Below are positions 7,380 through 17,230 of a stretch of 64,000 nt of DNA, piece after piece. This DNA is from Lactococcus garvieae (GTDB taxonomy: Bacteria > Bacillota > Bacilli > Lactobacillales > Streptococcaceae). The stretch spans positions 28,973 through 92,972 of the forward strand of contig NZ_WIVG01000002.1 of assembly GCF_016758115.1 (NCBI RefSeq), read 5' to 3'. The first letter of the stretch is position 1; every line of letters starts with the position of its first letter. The position numbers and the translations under genes were made by a program. A model generated the notes under the pieces. The model ran no database searches and was not told where the DNA came from. It saw only the letters and a program-made list of their open reading frames with translations.

Positions 7380-7763
7380 ATGAATATAAAGAAAGCTGCC
7401 GAGTTATCAGGTATTAAAGCAGATAACATCAGATATTATGAGAAAATTGGATTAATTCCAAAAATTGCGCGTAAAGAAAATGGTTTACGTCATTTTACAG
7501 ACCGTGACATCCATGCCTTACAGTTTGTGAAGCATATGCGTGATGCAGGGCTGAAAATAGAACCACTGACACGCTACATGAAATTAGTCATTGAAAATGG
7601 TGATGTTGAAATACGTAAAGAAATCCTCCGACAGCAAGCGGCTCAACTTAAGCTGGAGATTGAGGAAAAACAGCGTGCGTACAACTATTTGACTTATAAA
7701 TTGGAACATTATGATGAAGTCATGAACCCAATTGAAGAAAATCTTGAAAATCAAGAGTTCTAG
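7380..7763 (+). CDS. MerR family transcriptional regulator
   Basis: 127 residues. The N-terminal winged-helix domain reads MNIKKAAELSGIKADNIRYYEKIGLIP, the MerR signature, followed by RHFTDRDIHALQFVKHMRDAGL. A long helix (about 80-120) should form the antiparallel dimer coiled coil. No cysteines are present in the effector region, so it is unlikely to sense thiophilic metals by the classical route. It fits the small AdhR/NmlR-like MerR proteins of lactic acid bacteria that respond to aldehydes or other electrophiles. It is co-directional with the dehydrogenase gene, whose promoter has a MerR-type 19-base spacer, so it very likely controls that gene. Confidence 0.88.
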   Translation: MNIKKAAELSGIKADNIRYYEKIGLIPKIARKENGLRHFTDRDIHALQFVKHMRDAGLKIEPLTRYMKLVIENGDVEIRKEILRQQAAQLKLEIEEKQRAYNYLTYKLEHYDEVMNPIEENLENQEF

Positions 7764-7783
7764 CGGTATCGCTAGAACTTTTT
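7756..7783 (+). terminator. merR terminator overlapping its stop codon
   Basis: AGTTCTAGCG-GTAT-CGCTAGAACT forms a 10-bp stem followed by TTTTC. The TAG stop of merR lies within the 5' arm. Confidence 0.75.
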
Positions 7784-7803
7784 CGTTGCTGGTAACCTTT
7801 TTC

Positions 7804-7834
7804 TTGACTTGGAGTTCACTTCAAGGTTTATAAT
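7804..7834 (+). promoter_or_regulatory. MerR-type promoter of the dehydrogenase gene
   Basis: TTGACT (7804-7809) and TATAAT (7829-7834) are 19 bases apart, the over-long spacer typical of MerR-activated promoters. An imperfect dyad, CTTGGAGTT/CACTTCAAG (7808-7825), sits between the elements where a MerR dimer binds. Confidence 0.8.
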
Positions 7835-7864
7835 GGATGTATAAATTAAGAAAAGGAGAATCAA

Positions 7865-8617
7865 ATGTCTAACTCACTTAAAGATAAAGTTGTCATCATT
7901 ACTGGAGCTTCAAGTGGAATTGGTGAGGCTACAGCGAAACTTCTTGCAGAAAAAGGAGCAAGTTTAGTACTTGCTGCACGACGTGAAGATCGTCTGGCAA
8001 TGCTAAAAGAAAAACTGACAGGGCAAAGTGCTTCAGTTGACTACAAGGTTACCGATGTTACTTCTGCAGAGGAAAATGCTGCACTCGTTGCTTTTGCAAA
8101 AGAAAAGTACGGCAAGGTTGATGCGATTTTCCTCAATGCAGGTATCATGCCTAGTAGTCCACTTTCAGCACTTAAGGTCAACGAGTGGAACAGCATGGTC
8201 GACATCAATCTCAAAGGCGTACTCAATGGAATCGCAGCAGTTATGCCCGAGTTTGTCAAACAAAAATCAGGTCATATTATCACAACAAGTTCAGTGGCTG
8301 GTCTGAAAGCTTATCCTAATAGTGGTGTATACGGTGCAACAAAATGGGCAGTCCGTGAATTAATGGAGGTCTTGCGCATGGAATCAGCAATGGAAGGTAC
8401 TAATATCCGTACGGCAACCATTTATCCAGCAGCAATCAACACGGAGCTGCTCAATACAATCACAGATAAAGGGACATCAGAGGGCATGGCTGCTCTGTAT
8501 GAAAAGCACGGTATTAGCCCTGATGCAATTGCTCGTATCGTTGCTTTTGCACTTGAACAACCTGAAGATGTGAACATTAGTGAGTTTACAGTTGGACCAA
8601 CAAGCCAACCTTGGTAA
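7865..8617 (+). CDS. Short-chain dehydrogenase/reductase (SDR)
   Basis: A classical SDR of 250 residues. It shows the NAD(P)-binding GASSGIGEATA near residue 14, LNAGIMP near 90, a serine in TSSVAGL near 140 and the catalytic YGATK near 155. The AARRED segment after the second strand suggests NADP(H) preference. The C-terminal half resembles YdfG/serine-dehydrogenase-like and oxidoreductase members; the true substrate is unknown. AAAGGAG lies just before the ATG. It is controlled by the MerR-type promoter at 7804-7834, so it is probably an inducible detoxification enzyme for carbonyl compounds (inference). Confidence 0.88.
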   Translation: MSNSLKDKVVIITGASSGIGEATAKLLAEKGASLVLAARREDRLAMLKEKLTGQSASVDYKVTDVTSAEENAALVAFAKEKYGKVDAIFLNAGIMPSSPLSALKVNEWNSMVDINLKGVLNGIAAVMPEFVKQKSGHIITTSSVAGLKAYPNSGVYGATKWAVRELMEVLRMESAMEGTNIRTATIYPAAINTELLNTITDKGTSEGMAALYEKHGISPDAIARIVAFALEQPEDVNISEFTVGPTSQPW

Positions 8618-8694
8618 GGTGTCAGGAAAGAGACTATACACTATCCAACTTTAAGAAAATAGCTTAAGTCTCTAAAAAAGCATATATAAATCAG

Positions 8695-8741
8695 AAAGGG
8701 AGGCAGTCTGAAGTCGAGCGCTTTTTATTCGCCTCTCTTTT
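8695..8741 (+). terminator. Dehydrogenase gene terminator
   Basis: AAAGGGAGGC (8695-8704) pairs with GCCTCTCTTT (8731-8740) with one wobble, across a long 26-base loop, and ends in a T run. Confidence 0.55.
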
Positions 8742-8794
8742 GCATTTGTTCAACGCTCAGTTACCGCTTATAGCTTTTTACAGAATAAAAAAGA

Positions 8795-8817
8795 CCAGTA
8801 AATATCCTATTTACTGG
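8795..8817. terminator. rpmB terminator (bidirectional)
   Basis: CCAGTAAATA-TCC-TATTTACTGG is a perfect 10-bp stem with A/T runs on both sides. It serves rpmB on the minus strand. Confidence 0.8.
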
Positions 8818-8836
8818 CTTTATTTATCTAAACGAC

Positions 8837-9031
8837 TTATACGCGCTCAACGCCTGCAGGCAATTTTTTCAACGCCTTAGCTGAAGCCCATACAGTTTTG
8901 AGTTCACCGTTTTCAAGAATTTGAACTTTTTGAAGATTTGGTTTAACTACACGTTTAGTTTGGTTCATCGCGTGTGAACGGTTATTACTTGACACAGTCT
9001 TGCGACCAGTAAAATAACATTCTTTTGACAT
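8837..9031 (-). CDS. rpmB: 50S ribosomal protein L28
   Basis: From the ATG at 9031 the product is [23 protein letters not shown] and so on, 64 residues, a normal L28 of the large ribosomal subunit. I reject the upstream ATG at 9076 because it adds 15 residues absent from the family and places the AAGGAGG ribosome site inside the gene. It is monocistronic, with a terminator directly downstream. Confidence 0.95.
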   Translation of the reverse strand: MSKECYFTGRKTVSSNNRSHAMNQTKRVVKPNLQKVQILENGELKTVWASAKALKKLPAGVERV

Positions 9032-9212
9032 GATTTGATTCCTCCTTAAAAATTTCATGCTTTTTTTAAAGAGCATCTCTAAAAATTCAGATCTGAAATA
9101 TAATTCTTACAGAAACCCTCAAAATAACATACCAAATTAGTATAACATTTTTTTATTAAAAAAATCAAGTTTTATTTCCAAATTTCGCTAATTTTTTTAT
9201 ATAATAGGAGGT

Positions 9213-9860
9213 ATGGAAAATCTAATCGAGCAACTCACTGCAAAAAATAGCGAATATGTACACAGTGTCACAAAACAACTGATGCTTCTGGGAAAGTCAG
9301 ATGAGGAAATTAAAGAAATCCTTAATGAAATCTTGCCCAAAATTATTGAAGGCCAAAAAGAAGGAATTCTTGCCCGTAAACTGTTGGGCGCGCCTGTAGA
9401 ATTTGCAACACAATATAAAATTGAAGACAAGGCGGAGCACCAGGAAAAAGAGAAAAACGAATCTCCTTTCTTGATGTGGCTAGATAGCGCTCTCCTTTTC
9501 TTTGGAGTAATTTCAGTTGTGATGGGGCTTATGGGGCTCTTTCAACCTCAAGCCAGTGTCTATGGGGTTCTAACAACGCTTGCCTCATCTGCTTTGGCCG
9601 GTTTGGTGATGTACTGGATGTATAAGTACTTTTACAGTGCGCAAAGAGCACAGAAAAAAGGGAAGGGCTTTGCGATGCTTGCTTTGGCAATGGTGGCTTG
9701 GGCAGGTGTATCTGTTTTAGTCGCTTTACTCCCTAAGTCGATCAATATCGTTCTTACGCCTTATGTTACAATCGTTCTTGGAGCAGCTGTGATGGGAATT
9801 CGTTTTCTTATTCAACGCAGATTTAACGTTCAATCATCTATGGCACGCCCAACAAAATAA
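9213..9860 (+). CDS. DUF1129 family membrane protein
   Basis: 215 residues. The N-terminal cytoplasmic helical part (1-75, LTAKNSEYVHSVTKQL, IKEILNEILPKIIEGQKEG) resembles the HAAS-type signalling helix found before membrane domains. Four hydrophobic segments follow (about 90-110, 118-140, 155-172 and 180-200). The family is common in lactic acid bacteria and its function is unknown. GGAGG lies before the ATG. A terminator follows at 9871-9894, so the gene is transcribed alone. Confidence 0.75.
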   Translation: MENLIEQLTAKNSEYVHSVTKQLMLLGKSDEEIKEILNEILPKIIEGQKEGILARKLLGAPVEFATQYKIEDKAEHQEKEKNESPFLMWLDSALLFFGVISVVMGLMGLFQPQASVYGVLTTLASSALAGLVMYWMYKYFYSAQRAQKKGKGFAMLALAMVAWAGVSVLVALLPKSINIVLTPYVTIVLGAAVMGIRFLIQRRFNVQSSMARPTK

Positions 9861-9870
9861 GCAGAGGAAC

Positions 9871-9894
9871 CTCGCCGTGATGTGGCGAGTTTTT
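9871..9894 (+). terminator. Terminator of the DUF1129 gene
   Basis: CTCGCC-GTGATGT-GGCGAG is a perfect 6-bp GC-rich stem followed by five T residues. Confidence 0.8.
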
Positions 9895-9916
9895 ATATTT
9901 CAATAATGTAAGATAT

Positions 9917-9945
9917 TTGCTTTCCTATCTGTGTTAGGATAAATT
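9917..9945 (+). promoter_or_regulatory. Predicted promoter of the P-type ATPase gene
   Basis: TTGCTT (9917-9922), a 17-base spacer and TAAATT (9940-9945) lie 20 bases before the start codon. Confidence 0.55.
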
Positions 9946-9964
9946 TAGAGTGAGGAGAGAACTT

Positions 9965-12283
9965 ATGTTATTTAAATATGAAGGCTTGACTCAAGAAGAA
10001 GTCGAGAAACGTTTAGAAGCAGGACAAATCAACGTTGCAAAAAATGAAAGCAGCAAAACATATGGTCAAATTTTTGCCAGTAATTTGCTGACCTTTTTTA
10101 ATACAATTAACATAGTTCTTTTTGTTTTAGTCCTTTCTGTAGGTTCTTATCGAAATGCGCTTTTTATCATTGTTGTTGCAGTCAATGCAGGGATTGGTCT
10201 TCATCAGGAAATCAAGGCTCGTCGCTTGTTGGATAAGCTTTCTCTGTTAAATACAAGCAAGGTAAAGCTTTTTCGTCAAGGGAAACAGATAGAGCTAAAA
10301 CAAGAAGAATTGGTACTTGGTGACATTATCCTTCTGGGTTTGGGGGATCAAATTCCCTGTGACAGTCAGATTATAGAGGGACAGCTTGAAGTGAATGAGG
10401 CTTTACTAACGGGTGAGGCGGATGCTTTGACTAAAAAAGAAGGTGCGGAACTTTTTTCAGGAAGTTTTGTGACAAGTGGAACAGCGGTTGCACGTGTTAT
10501 TCATGTGGGGAAAGACAACTATATTCATCAACTGTCTCATGAAGCAAAAAAAATAAAGAAGCAAAAGCGCATGTTGCGTGACAGTTTAGCCAAAGTAGTA
10601 CGCATCGTTAGTTTTATCATGATACCTCTGGGGATTTTGCTTTACCTGAAGCTGTTTTATGTTGTGGGTACGGGGCATAAACAAGCCGTACTAGGAACAG
10701 TCGCCGCCTTAGAAGGCATGTTTCCACAGGGACTGATTCTTTTGACCAGCATGGCTTTGACCTTGGGAGTCATTAATTTAGTGAAACAAAAAGTACTGGT
10801 TCAGGAACTGCATACAATTGATGCACTGGCGCGTGTAGATGTTCTTTGCCTAGATAAAACGGGGACAATCACGACAGGTGAAATGCGGGTTGAGTATGTT
10901 GAGGGGCTGGCAGAACAGCCTATAGAATATCTGAATCCTGTTGTTGGAAATTTACTAGAAAATCTCCCAGATAAAAATGCTACAGCTCAGGCTTTGAGAA
11001 AACACTTCGCTCCATCGAAGGAGCTTAAAGCCGTGCATGTTCTTCCTTTTTCATCAGAAAGGAAATACAGTGCGGTTGAGTTTACGGATGCGACGTATTA
11101 TCTAGGAGCTTGGCAATTTTTATTTCCTCATGGAAATTCTAGATTGCAAAGTAAGGCGCAAAAATATGCCGAAAAAGGCTATCGTGTTTTGGCTTTGGCT
11201 CAGTCAAAAGAGCCAATCAAGACAAATTTCCTCCCAGAAGATCTGCATGCTCAAGCACTGATAGTCATTTCTGATATATTACGTGATGACGCCAAGCAGA
11301 CGTTGGCGTATTTTAAAAAACAAGGAGTGGATTGTAAAATTATTTCAGGTGATGATCCGGTAACGGTCTCTGCCATCGCTAAGTCAGTTTCCTTATCGGA
11401 TGCGGAGAAGTATGTTGATGTAAGCCAAGTGAAGACGGATGAAGAATTAGAATATGCAGTAGAGAACGCTCAAGTATTTGGGCGCGTGTCACCTCAGCAG
11501 AAGAAAAGAATGGTACAAATTCTTAAGCAAAAAGGGCATACAGTAGCAATGACTGGTGACGGCGTTAACGACATTTTGGCCTTCAAGGAGGCAGATTGTT
11601 CAATTGCTATGTGTGAGGGAAGTGAAGCGGCTAAACAAACAGCTAACCTGATACTTATGGATAATAATTTTTCGGCTATGCCCTATATTGTTAACGAAGG
11701 ACGGCGTGTAATTAATAACTTGACTCGTACGGGTTCTTTGTTAATGGTGCGTATGATGTTTTCAATCGCACTGACAGTTTTAACCTTATTTGTTGGGAAT
11801 ATATATCCTTTTGAGCCTATCCAACTAACGGTTTTGGCAGCCTTTTTTGTTGGTATTCCGTCATTTTTCCTTAGTTTTGAGTCAGATTTCTCACAGGTGC
11901 GAGGCAGTTTTTTACGACTTTTATTTGAACGCTCTTTTCCTGTTGGATTAAGCATTGCAGTTGGAGCAACGCTTATCGGAGGAATCGGTGCTGCTATTGG
12001 GATTTCGCAGGCGGAACTTGCGATGATGACGATACTCTTTTCTGCTTGGAATTATATTTTGATGCAGCATAGAATATTTTGGCCGATTAAACGTTATCGC
12101 CTATGGATTTTCACGCTCACACAGATATCTTTCTTGATTGCTCTCCTTATAGGAGCGGACTTTCTCAACTTGGCCTGGCCAAGTCTTGGGCATTTACTCT
12201 TGCTTTTACCCTTTCTTTTAGTTGCACCAGTTGCGCAGTCTCTGCTTTTGAAAAGTTCAAGCTTTATTTTTAAAAAGTTATAA
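9965..12283 (+). CDS. P-type cation-transporting ATPase (CtpE/YoaB-like)
   Basis: 772 residues from the ATG at 9965, which has GAGGAG upstream; the in-frame codon at 9950 lies before that site. An actuator domain carries LLTGEADAL (the usual TGES serine is alanine, while the glutamate is kept). The phosphorylated aspartate D297 is in DKTGTITTG. The hinge reads MTGDGVND, and the membrane segments number about ten. The TM4 ion-binding stretch reads PQGLI, as in the CtpE/YoaB branch rather than the PEGL of SERCA-like pumps. Members of that branch have been linked to calcium or other divalent cation transport. The ion is not determinable here. The gene stands alone between its own promoter and terminator. 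Confidence 0.85.
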   Translation: MLFKYEGLTQEEVEKRLEAGQINVAKNESSKTYGQIFASNLLTFFNTINIVLFVLVLSVGSYRNALFIIVVAVNAGIGLHQEIKARRLLDKLSLLNTSKVKLFRQGKQIELKQEELVLGDIILLGLGDQIPCDSQIIEGQLEVNEALLTGEADALTKKEGAELFSGSFVTSGTAVARVIHVGKDNYIHQLSHEAKKIKKQKRMLRDSLAKVVRIVSFIMIPLGILLYLKLFYVVGTGHKQAVLGTVAALEGMFPQGLILLTSMALTLGVINLVKQKVLVQELHTIDALARVDVLCLDKTGTITTGEMRVEYVEGLAEQPIEYLNPVVGNLLENLPDKNATAQALRKHFAPSKELKAVHVLPFSSERKYSAVEFTDATYYLGAWQFLFPHGNSRLQSKAQKYAEKGYRVLALAQSKEPIKTNFLPEDLHAQALIVISDILRDDAKQTLAYFKKQGVDCKIISGDDPVTVSAIAKSVSLSDAEKYVDVSQVKTDEELEYAVENAQVFGRVSPQQKKRMVQILKQKGHTVAMTGDGVNDILAFKEADCSIAMCEGSEAAKQTANLILMDNNFSAMPYIVNEGRRVINNLTRTGSLLMVRMMFSIALTVLTLFVGNIYPFEPIQLTVLAAFFVGIPSFFLSFESDFSQVRGSFLRLLFERSFPVGLSIAVGATLIGGIGAAIGISQAELAMMTILFSAWNYILMQHRIFWPIKRYRLWIFTLTQISFLIALLIGADFLNLAWPSLGHLLLLLPFLLVAPVAQSLLLKSSSFIFKKL

Positions 12284-12301
12284 TCAAGCAGAATCACAGA
12301 T

Positions 12302-12336
12302 AAAAGGTCTAGAGACGATGTGTCTAGCCTTTTTTC
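12302..12336 (+). terminator. Terminator of the P-type ATPase gene
   Basis: AAAGGTCTAGA pairs with TCTAGCCTTT around a short loop (one bulge) and is followed by TTTTTTC. Confidence 0.65.
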
Positions 12337-12360
12337 TTTTCTAGAAATGAAGAGTTGAGG

Positions 12361-12388
12361 TGAAATGTGAATAAAAATATGCTATAAT
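12361..12388 (+). promoter_or_regulatory. Predicted promoter of the cell-wall polysaccharide operon
   Basis: An extended -10, TG-C-TATAAT (12380-12388), lies about 35 bases before rmlA. The -35 is weak (TGAAAT at 12361 with a 16-base spacer). No other strong promoter was seen before the end of the 26-kb locus. Confidence 0.5.
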
Positions 12389-12423
12389 TATGCTGATTAA
12401 CTATAGAAAAAGTGAGGTAACTC

Positions 12424-13293
12424 ATGAAAGGGATTATTTTAGCAGGCGGTTCGGGGACGCGCTTGTATCCGTTGACGCGTGCAGCAAGTAAACAGCTGAT
12501 GCCCGTCTATGACAAACCAATGATTTATTATCCATTATCTACATTGATGTTGGCTGGAATCAAAGATATTTTGATTATCTCCACACCAGAAGATACACCA
12601 CGTTTCCAAGAACTCTTGCAAGATGGTTCTGAATTTGGTCTTAATTTGCAGTATGCTGTTCAACCAAGTCCAGATGGTTTGGCTCAAGCATTTATCATTG
12701 GTGAGGACTTTATTGGAGATGACGCCGTTGCCCTTATCTTGGGAGATAATATTTATCACGGACCAGGCATGTCTAAGCTGCTTCAAGCAGCTGCAGCAAA
12801 AGAAAAGGGAGCAACGGTGTTTGGCTATCAAGTGCCTGATCCAGAGCGTTTCGGTGTTGTGGAGTTTGACAAAGACATGAATGCTGTTTCTATTGAGGAA
12901 AAGCCAGAAGTACCAAAATCTGACTACGCTGTAACAGGGCTCTACTTCTATGACAATGACGTTGTAGAGATTGCTAAAAGTATCAAACCATCACCACGTG
13001 GCGAATTAGAAATCACAGATGTGAATAAAGCTTATCTCGAACGAGGCGACCTCTCTGTAGAACTTATGGGACGTGGTTTTGCGTGGCTTGATACAGGTAC
13101 GCACGAAAGTCTGCTCGAAGCAGCACAATATATTGAAACAGTTCAACGTATGCAAAATGTTATGGTTGCCAACCTTGAAGAAATTGCATGGCGTATGGGC
13201 TACATTTCAGGAGAAGCTGTGCGTGAACTTGCACAACCTCTAAAGAAAAATGCATATGGTAAGTATTTGCTAAAATTGGTAGGTGATAAATAA
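12424..13293 (+). CDS. rmlA: Glucose-1-phosphate thymidylyltransferase
   Basis: 289 residues. The nucleotidyltransferase signature [11 protein letters not shown] is near residue 8, with [29 protein letters not shown] and LDTGTHESL as in RmlA. The enzyme makes dTDP-glucose from dTTP and glucose-1-phosphate, the first step of dTDP-L-rhamnose synthesis in the cytoplasm. GTGAGG precedes the ATG. It is the first gene of the polysaccharide locus; rmlC starts two bases after its stop. Confidence 0.96.
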   Translation: MKGIILAGGSGTRLYPLTRAASKQLMPVYDKPMIYYPLSTLMLAGIKDILIISTPEDTPRFQELLQDGSEFGLNLQYAVQPSPDGLAQAFIIGEDFIGDDAVALILGDNIYHGPGMSKLLQAAAAKEKGATVFGYQVPDPERFGVVEFDKDMNAVSIEEKPEVPKSDYAVTGLYFYDNDVVEIAKSIKPSPRGELEITDVNKAYLERGDLSVELMGRGFAWLDTGTHESLLEAAQYIETVQRMQNVMVANLEEIAWRMGYISGEAVRELAQPLKKNAYGKYLLKLVGDK

Positions 13294-13294
13294 A

Positions 13295-13891
13295 ATGGCA
13301 GAGAACTTTTTCGGAAAAGAACTTGCAGCACGTAAAATCGATGCAATCCCCGGCATGTTAGAATTTGACATCCCTGTGCATGGCGATAATCGCGGCTGGT
13401 TTAAAGAAAATTTTCAAAAAGAAAAAATGTTGCCTCTAGGTTTCCCGGAAAAATTTTTCGCAGAAGGAAAATTACAAAATAATGTTTCGTTCTCACGCAA
13501 AAATGTCCTACGTGGCTTGCACGCAGAACCTTGGGACAAGTATATATCTGTAGCAGATGGTGGACGTGTTCTGGGCTCATGGGTAGATCTCCGTGAGGGT
13601 GAAAGCTTCGGTCATGTCTATCAAACGGTGATTGATGCTAGCAAGGGAATCTTTGTTCCACGTGGTGTTGCCAATGGTTTCCAAGTTTTAAGTGATACAG
13701 TTTCTTACTCTTATCTGGTGAATGACTACTGGGCTTTGGAACTTAAGCCAAAATATGCGTTTGTAAACTATGCGGATTCATCTCTAGGTATCGAGTGGGA
13801 AGATCTTGAGAATGCTGAAGTCAGTGAAGCGGATAAACATCATCCTATGCTGGCTGATGTCAAACCTTTGACAGCAGATTTGCTCGGCTAA
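13295..13891 (+). CDS. rmlC: dTDP-4-dehydrorhamnose 3,5-epimerase
   Basis: 198 residues from the ATG at 13295. The cupin core has the conserved RGWFKENFQKEK, NNVSFSRKNVLRGLHAEPWDK (active-site histidine in GLH) and IFVPRGVANGFQVL. The family usually reads RGLHYQ; the HAEPWDK variant is the one seen in lactococcal and streptococcal RmlC. It epimerises dTDP-4-keto-6-deoxyglucose at C3 and C5. The candidate start at 13283 lies inside rmlA and lacks a ribosome site. A 157-base gap follows before rmlB. Confidence 0.93.
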   Translation: MAENFFGKELAARKIDAIPGMLEFDIPVHGDNRGWFKENFQKEKMLPLGFPEKFFAEGKLQNNVSFSRKNVLRGLHAEPWDKYISVADGGRVLGSWVDLREGESFGHVYQTVIDASKGIFVPRGVANGFQVLSDTVSYSYLVNDYWALELKPKYAFVNYADSSLGIEWEDLENAEVSEADKHHPMLADVKPLTADLLG

Positions 13892-15092
<1,201 letters not shown>

Positions 15093-15107
15093 GATAAAGG
15101 AATAGAT

Positions 15108-16007
15108 ATGATTTTAATTACTGGTGGAAATGGTCAACTTGGCACAGAGTTGCGCCATCTTCTGGATGAACGTGATGTAAAATATTTTGCGGCAGATGTC
15201 AACGAGCTTGACATTACAGATAAAGCTGCAGTTGATGCTTTCTTTGATGAAAACAAGCCAGAATTGGTTTACCACTGCGCCGCATACACTGCCGTAGATA
15301 AAGCCGAAGATGAGAGCAAGGCACTCAATGAAAAAATCAATGTTGACGGCACACGTCATGTGGCTGAGGCAGCCGCTCGTGTTGGAGCGACACTTGTTTA
15401 TGTTTCGACAGACTATGTCTTCAATGGCGATTTACCAGTTGGTCAAGAATGGGAAGTTGATGATCCAACTGATCCTCAATCGGAATATGGTCGTACCAAA
15501 CGTTTAGGCGAACTTGCGGTGGAAGAATCTGGAGTGAAATTCTATACGATACGTACGGCTTGGGTCTTTGGCAACTATGGTCATAATTTTGTTTTCACGA
15601 TGCAGAACTTAGCGAAAACACATGATACTTTGACAGTAGTAAACGATCAACATGGTCGGCCTACATGGACACGTACTTTGGCAGAGTTTATGGTTTACTT
15701 GGTTGACAATGATGTAAACTTGGGTTATTATCACTTGACGAATGATGCCGCAGCAGGTGAGGATGTCACTTGGTTTGATTTTGCATCAGAAATTTTGAAG
15801 GATACAGATACAAAGGTAATACCTGTTGATTCAAGTGCTTTCCCAGCAAAAGCCAAACGTCCTTTTAACTCGACGATGAGCTTAGCGAAAACAAAAGCTA
15901 CAGGCTTCGAAATTCCAACATGGCAAGAAGCTTTAGCTCAGATGCTTGCGAAAGGCGATTTGCGTCCAGATAAAGCAGGTGTAAAAGGCGATATTAATAA
16001 GAAATAA
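15108..16007 (+). CDS. rmlD: dTDP-4-dehydrorhamnose reductase
   Basis: 299 residues. It starts MILITGGNGQLGTELRHLL (Rossmann motif) and shows YHCAAYTAVDKAEDE, VSTDYVFNGD and YGRTKRLGE (catalytic Tyr-Lys), all typical of RmlD. It performs the last step, NAD(P)H reduction to dTDP-L-rhamnose, the donor for the rhamnosyltransferases that follow. A weak stem (ATTCTGTC/GGCAGAAT) lies in the 54-base gap to the next gene. Confidence 0.96.
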   Translation: MILITGGNGQLGTELRHLLDERDVKYFAADVNELDITDKAAVDAFFDENKPELVYHCAAYTAVDKAEDESKALNEKINVDGTRHVAEAAARVGATLVYVSTDYVFNGDLPVGQEWEVDDPTDPQSEYGRTKRLGELAVEESGVKFYTIRTAWVFGNYGHNFVFTMQNLAKTHDTLTVVNDQHGRPTWTRTLAEFMVYLVDNDVNLGYYHLTNDAAAGEDVTWFDFASEILKDTDTKVIPVDSSAFPAKAKRPFNSTMSLAKTKATGFEIPTWQEALAQMLAKGDLRPDKAGVKGDINKK

Positions 16008-16061
16008 AACGCTATTCTGTCGGAAACGGCAGAATTCTCGTTTTGAGAGGCTATCACTATT

Positions 16062-17207
16062 ATGATAAAACACATTTTTATCATAGGGAGTCGTGGACTT
16101 CCTGCGAAATATGGCGGTTTTGAAACTTTTGTGGAAGAACTCGTCAAACATCAAAAAAATGAAAACATTAAATATCATGTAGCTTGTCAAAGCGAGAATT
16201 CGGATTTGACTGGTCTTTCTGATGGACATTTTGATTATTTAGGCGCAGATTGCTTCGTGATTGATGTGCCTAATATAGGTTCTGCTCGTGTTATTGCATA
16301 TGATATTTTGGCTATAAGAAAATCTCTTGAGATCATTAAACAAGAGGGGATAGAAAAACCTATTTTTTACATTTTAGGCAACACTATTGGCGGAGTTATT
16401 GGAACTTATGCAAAAAAAATACATGGCATAGGTGGTAAGCTTTTTGTTAATCCTGATGGCCTTGAATGGCGCCGGACAAAATGGCCTGCGCCCGTGCGTA
16501 AATATCTTAAATTTGCTGAGAGAAAAATGGTCCGTCATGCGGATCTGATTATTAGTGATAATCAAGGGATTCTTGATTATTTACGTGCAGAATATGGGCA
16601 AGTAAATAGTGATGTTATCGCGTATGGAACGGAGAAATTCAAATCAGATTTGACAGAATCTAAAACTCTGGTAAAATATGGGGTCAGTGATTATTATTTG
16701 ATTGTGGGACGCTTTGTGCCTGAAAATAATTACGAATTGTTGATTCGCAGTTTTATGGAAAGTAAGACCACGCGAGATTTAGTAATTATTACGAATTATG
16801 AAGGCAATCCTTACTATGAAGAACTTCGGGCTCAAACAGGGTTTGATAAAGATCCAAGAATTAAATTTGTTGGTACTGTTTATGACCAAAATGAATTGCG
16901 CTATATTCGTGAGCAGGCTTTTGCTTACTTACATGGTCACGAAGTTGGTGGAACTAATCCAGGACTTTTGGAAGCCATGTGGTCAACACCAGTAAATATC
17001 GTTCTTGGGGTGAATTTTAACCGAACAACTGCAGAGGATGCTGTCATCTATTTTGACAAGGAAAATTTGCGAACTGTTTTGTCAGAGGTTGAGCTGATGT
17101 CCTCTGATACGCGTCATCGTTTAAAATACAAAGCAAGAGCCATTATTGAAGAAAAGTACACTTGGGATTATATTTGTGCCCAGTATGAAACTTTATTTAT
17201 AAAATAA
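16062..17207 (+). CDS. rgpA: RgpA-like rhamnosyltransferase (DUF1972 plus GT4)
   Basis: 381 residues. The N-terminal DUF1972 segment reads IIGSRGLPAKYGGFETFVEELV. A GT4 domain follows with VNPDGLEWRRTKW, VGRFVPENNYELLI and the nucleotide-sugar site VGGTNPGLLEAMW. It matches RgpA, the cytoplasmic enzyme that adds the first rhamnose onto lipid-linked GlcNAc in streptococcal and lactococcal rhamnan synthesis. It sits directly after rmlD and before an RgpB-like gene, the usual order. Confidence 0.88.
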   Translation: MIKHIFIIGSRGLPAKYGGFETFVEELVKHQKNENIKYHVACQSENSDLTGLSDGHFDYLGADCFVIDVPNIGSARVIAYDILAIRKSLEIIKQEGIEKPIFYILGNTIGGVIGTYAKKIHGIGGKLFVNPDGLEWRRTKWPAPVRKYLKFAERKMVRHADLIISDNQGILDYLRAEYGQVNSDVIAYGTEKFKSDLTESKTLVKYGVSDYYLIVGRFVPENNYELLIRSFMESKTTRDLVIITNYEGNPYYEELRAQTGFDKDPRIKFVGTVYDQNELRYIREQAFAYLHGHEVGGTNPGLLEAMWSTPVNIVLGVNFNRTTAEDAVIYFDKENLRTVLSEVELMSSDTRHRLKYKARAIIEEKYTWDYICAQYETLFIK

Positions 17208-17230
17208 GTGACTGAAAGAGACCTTTCAAC

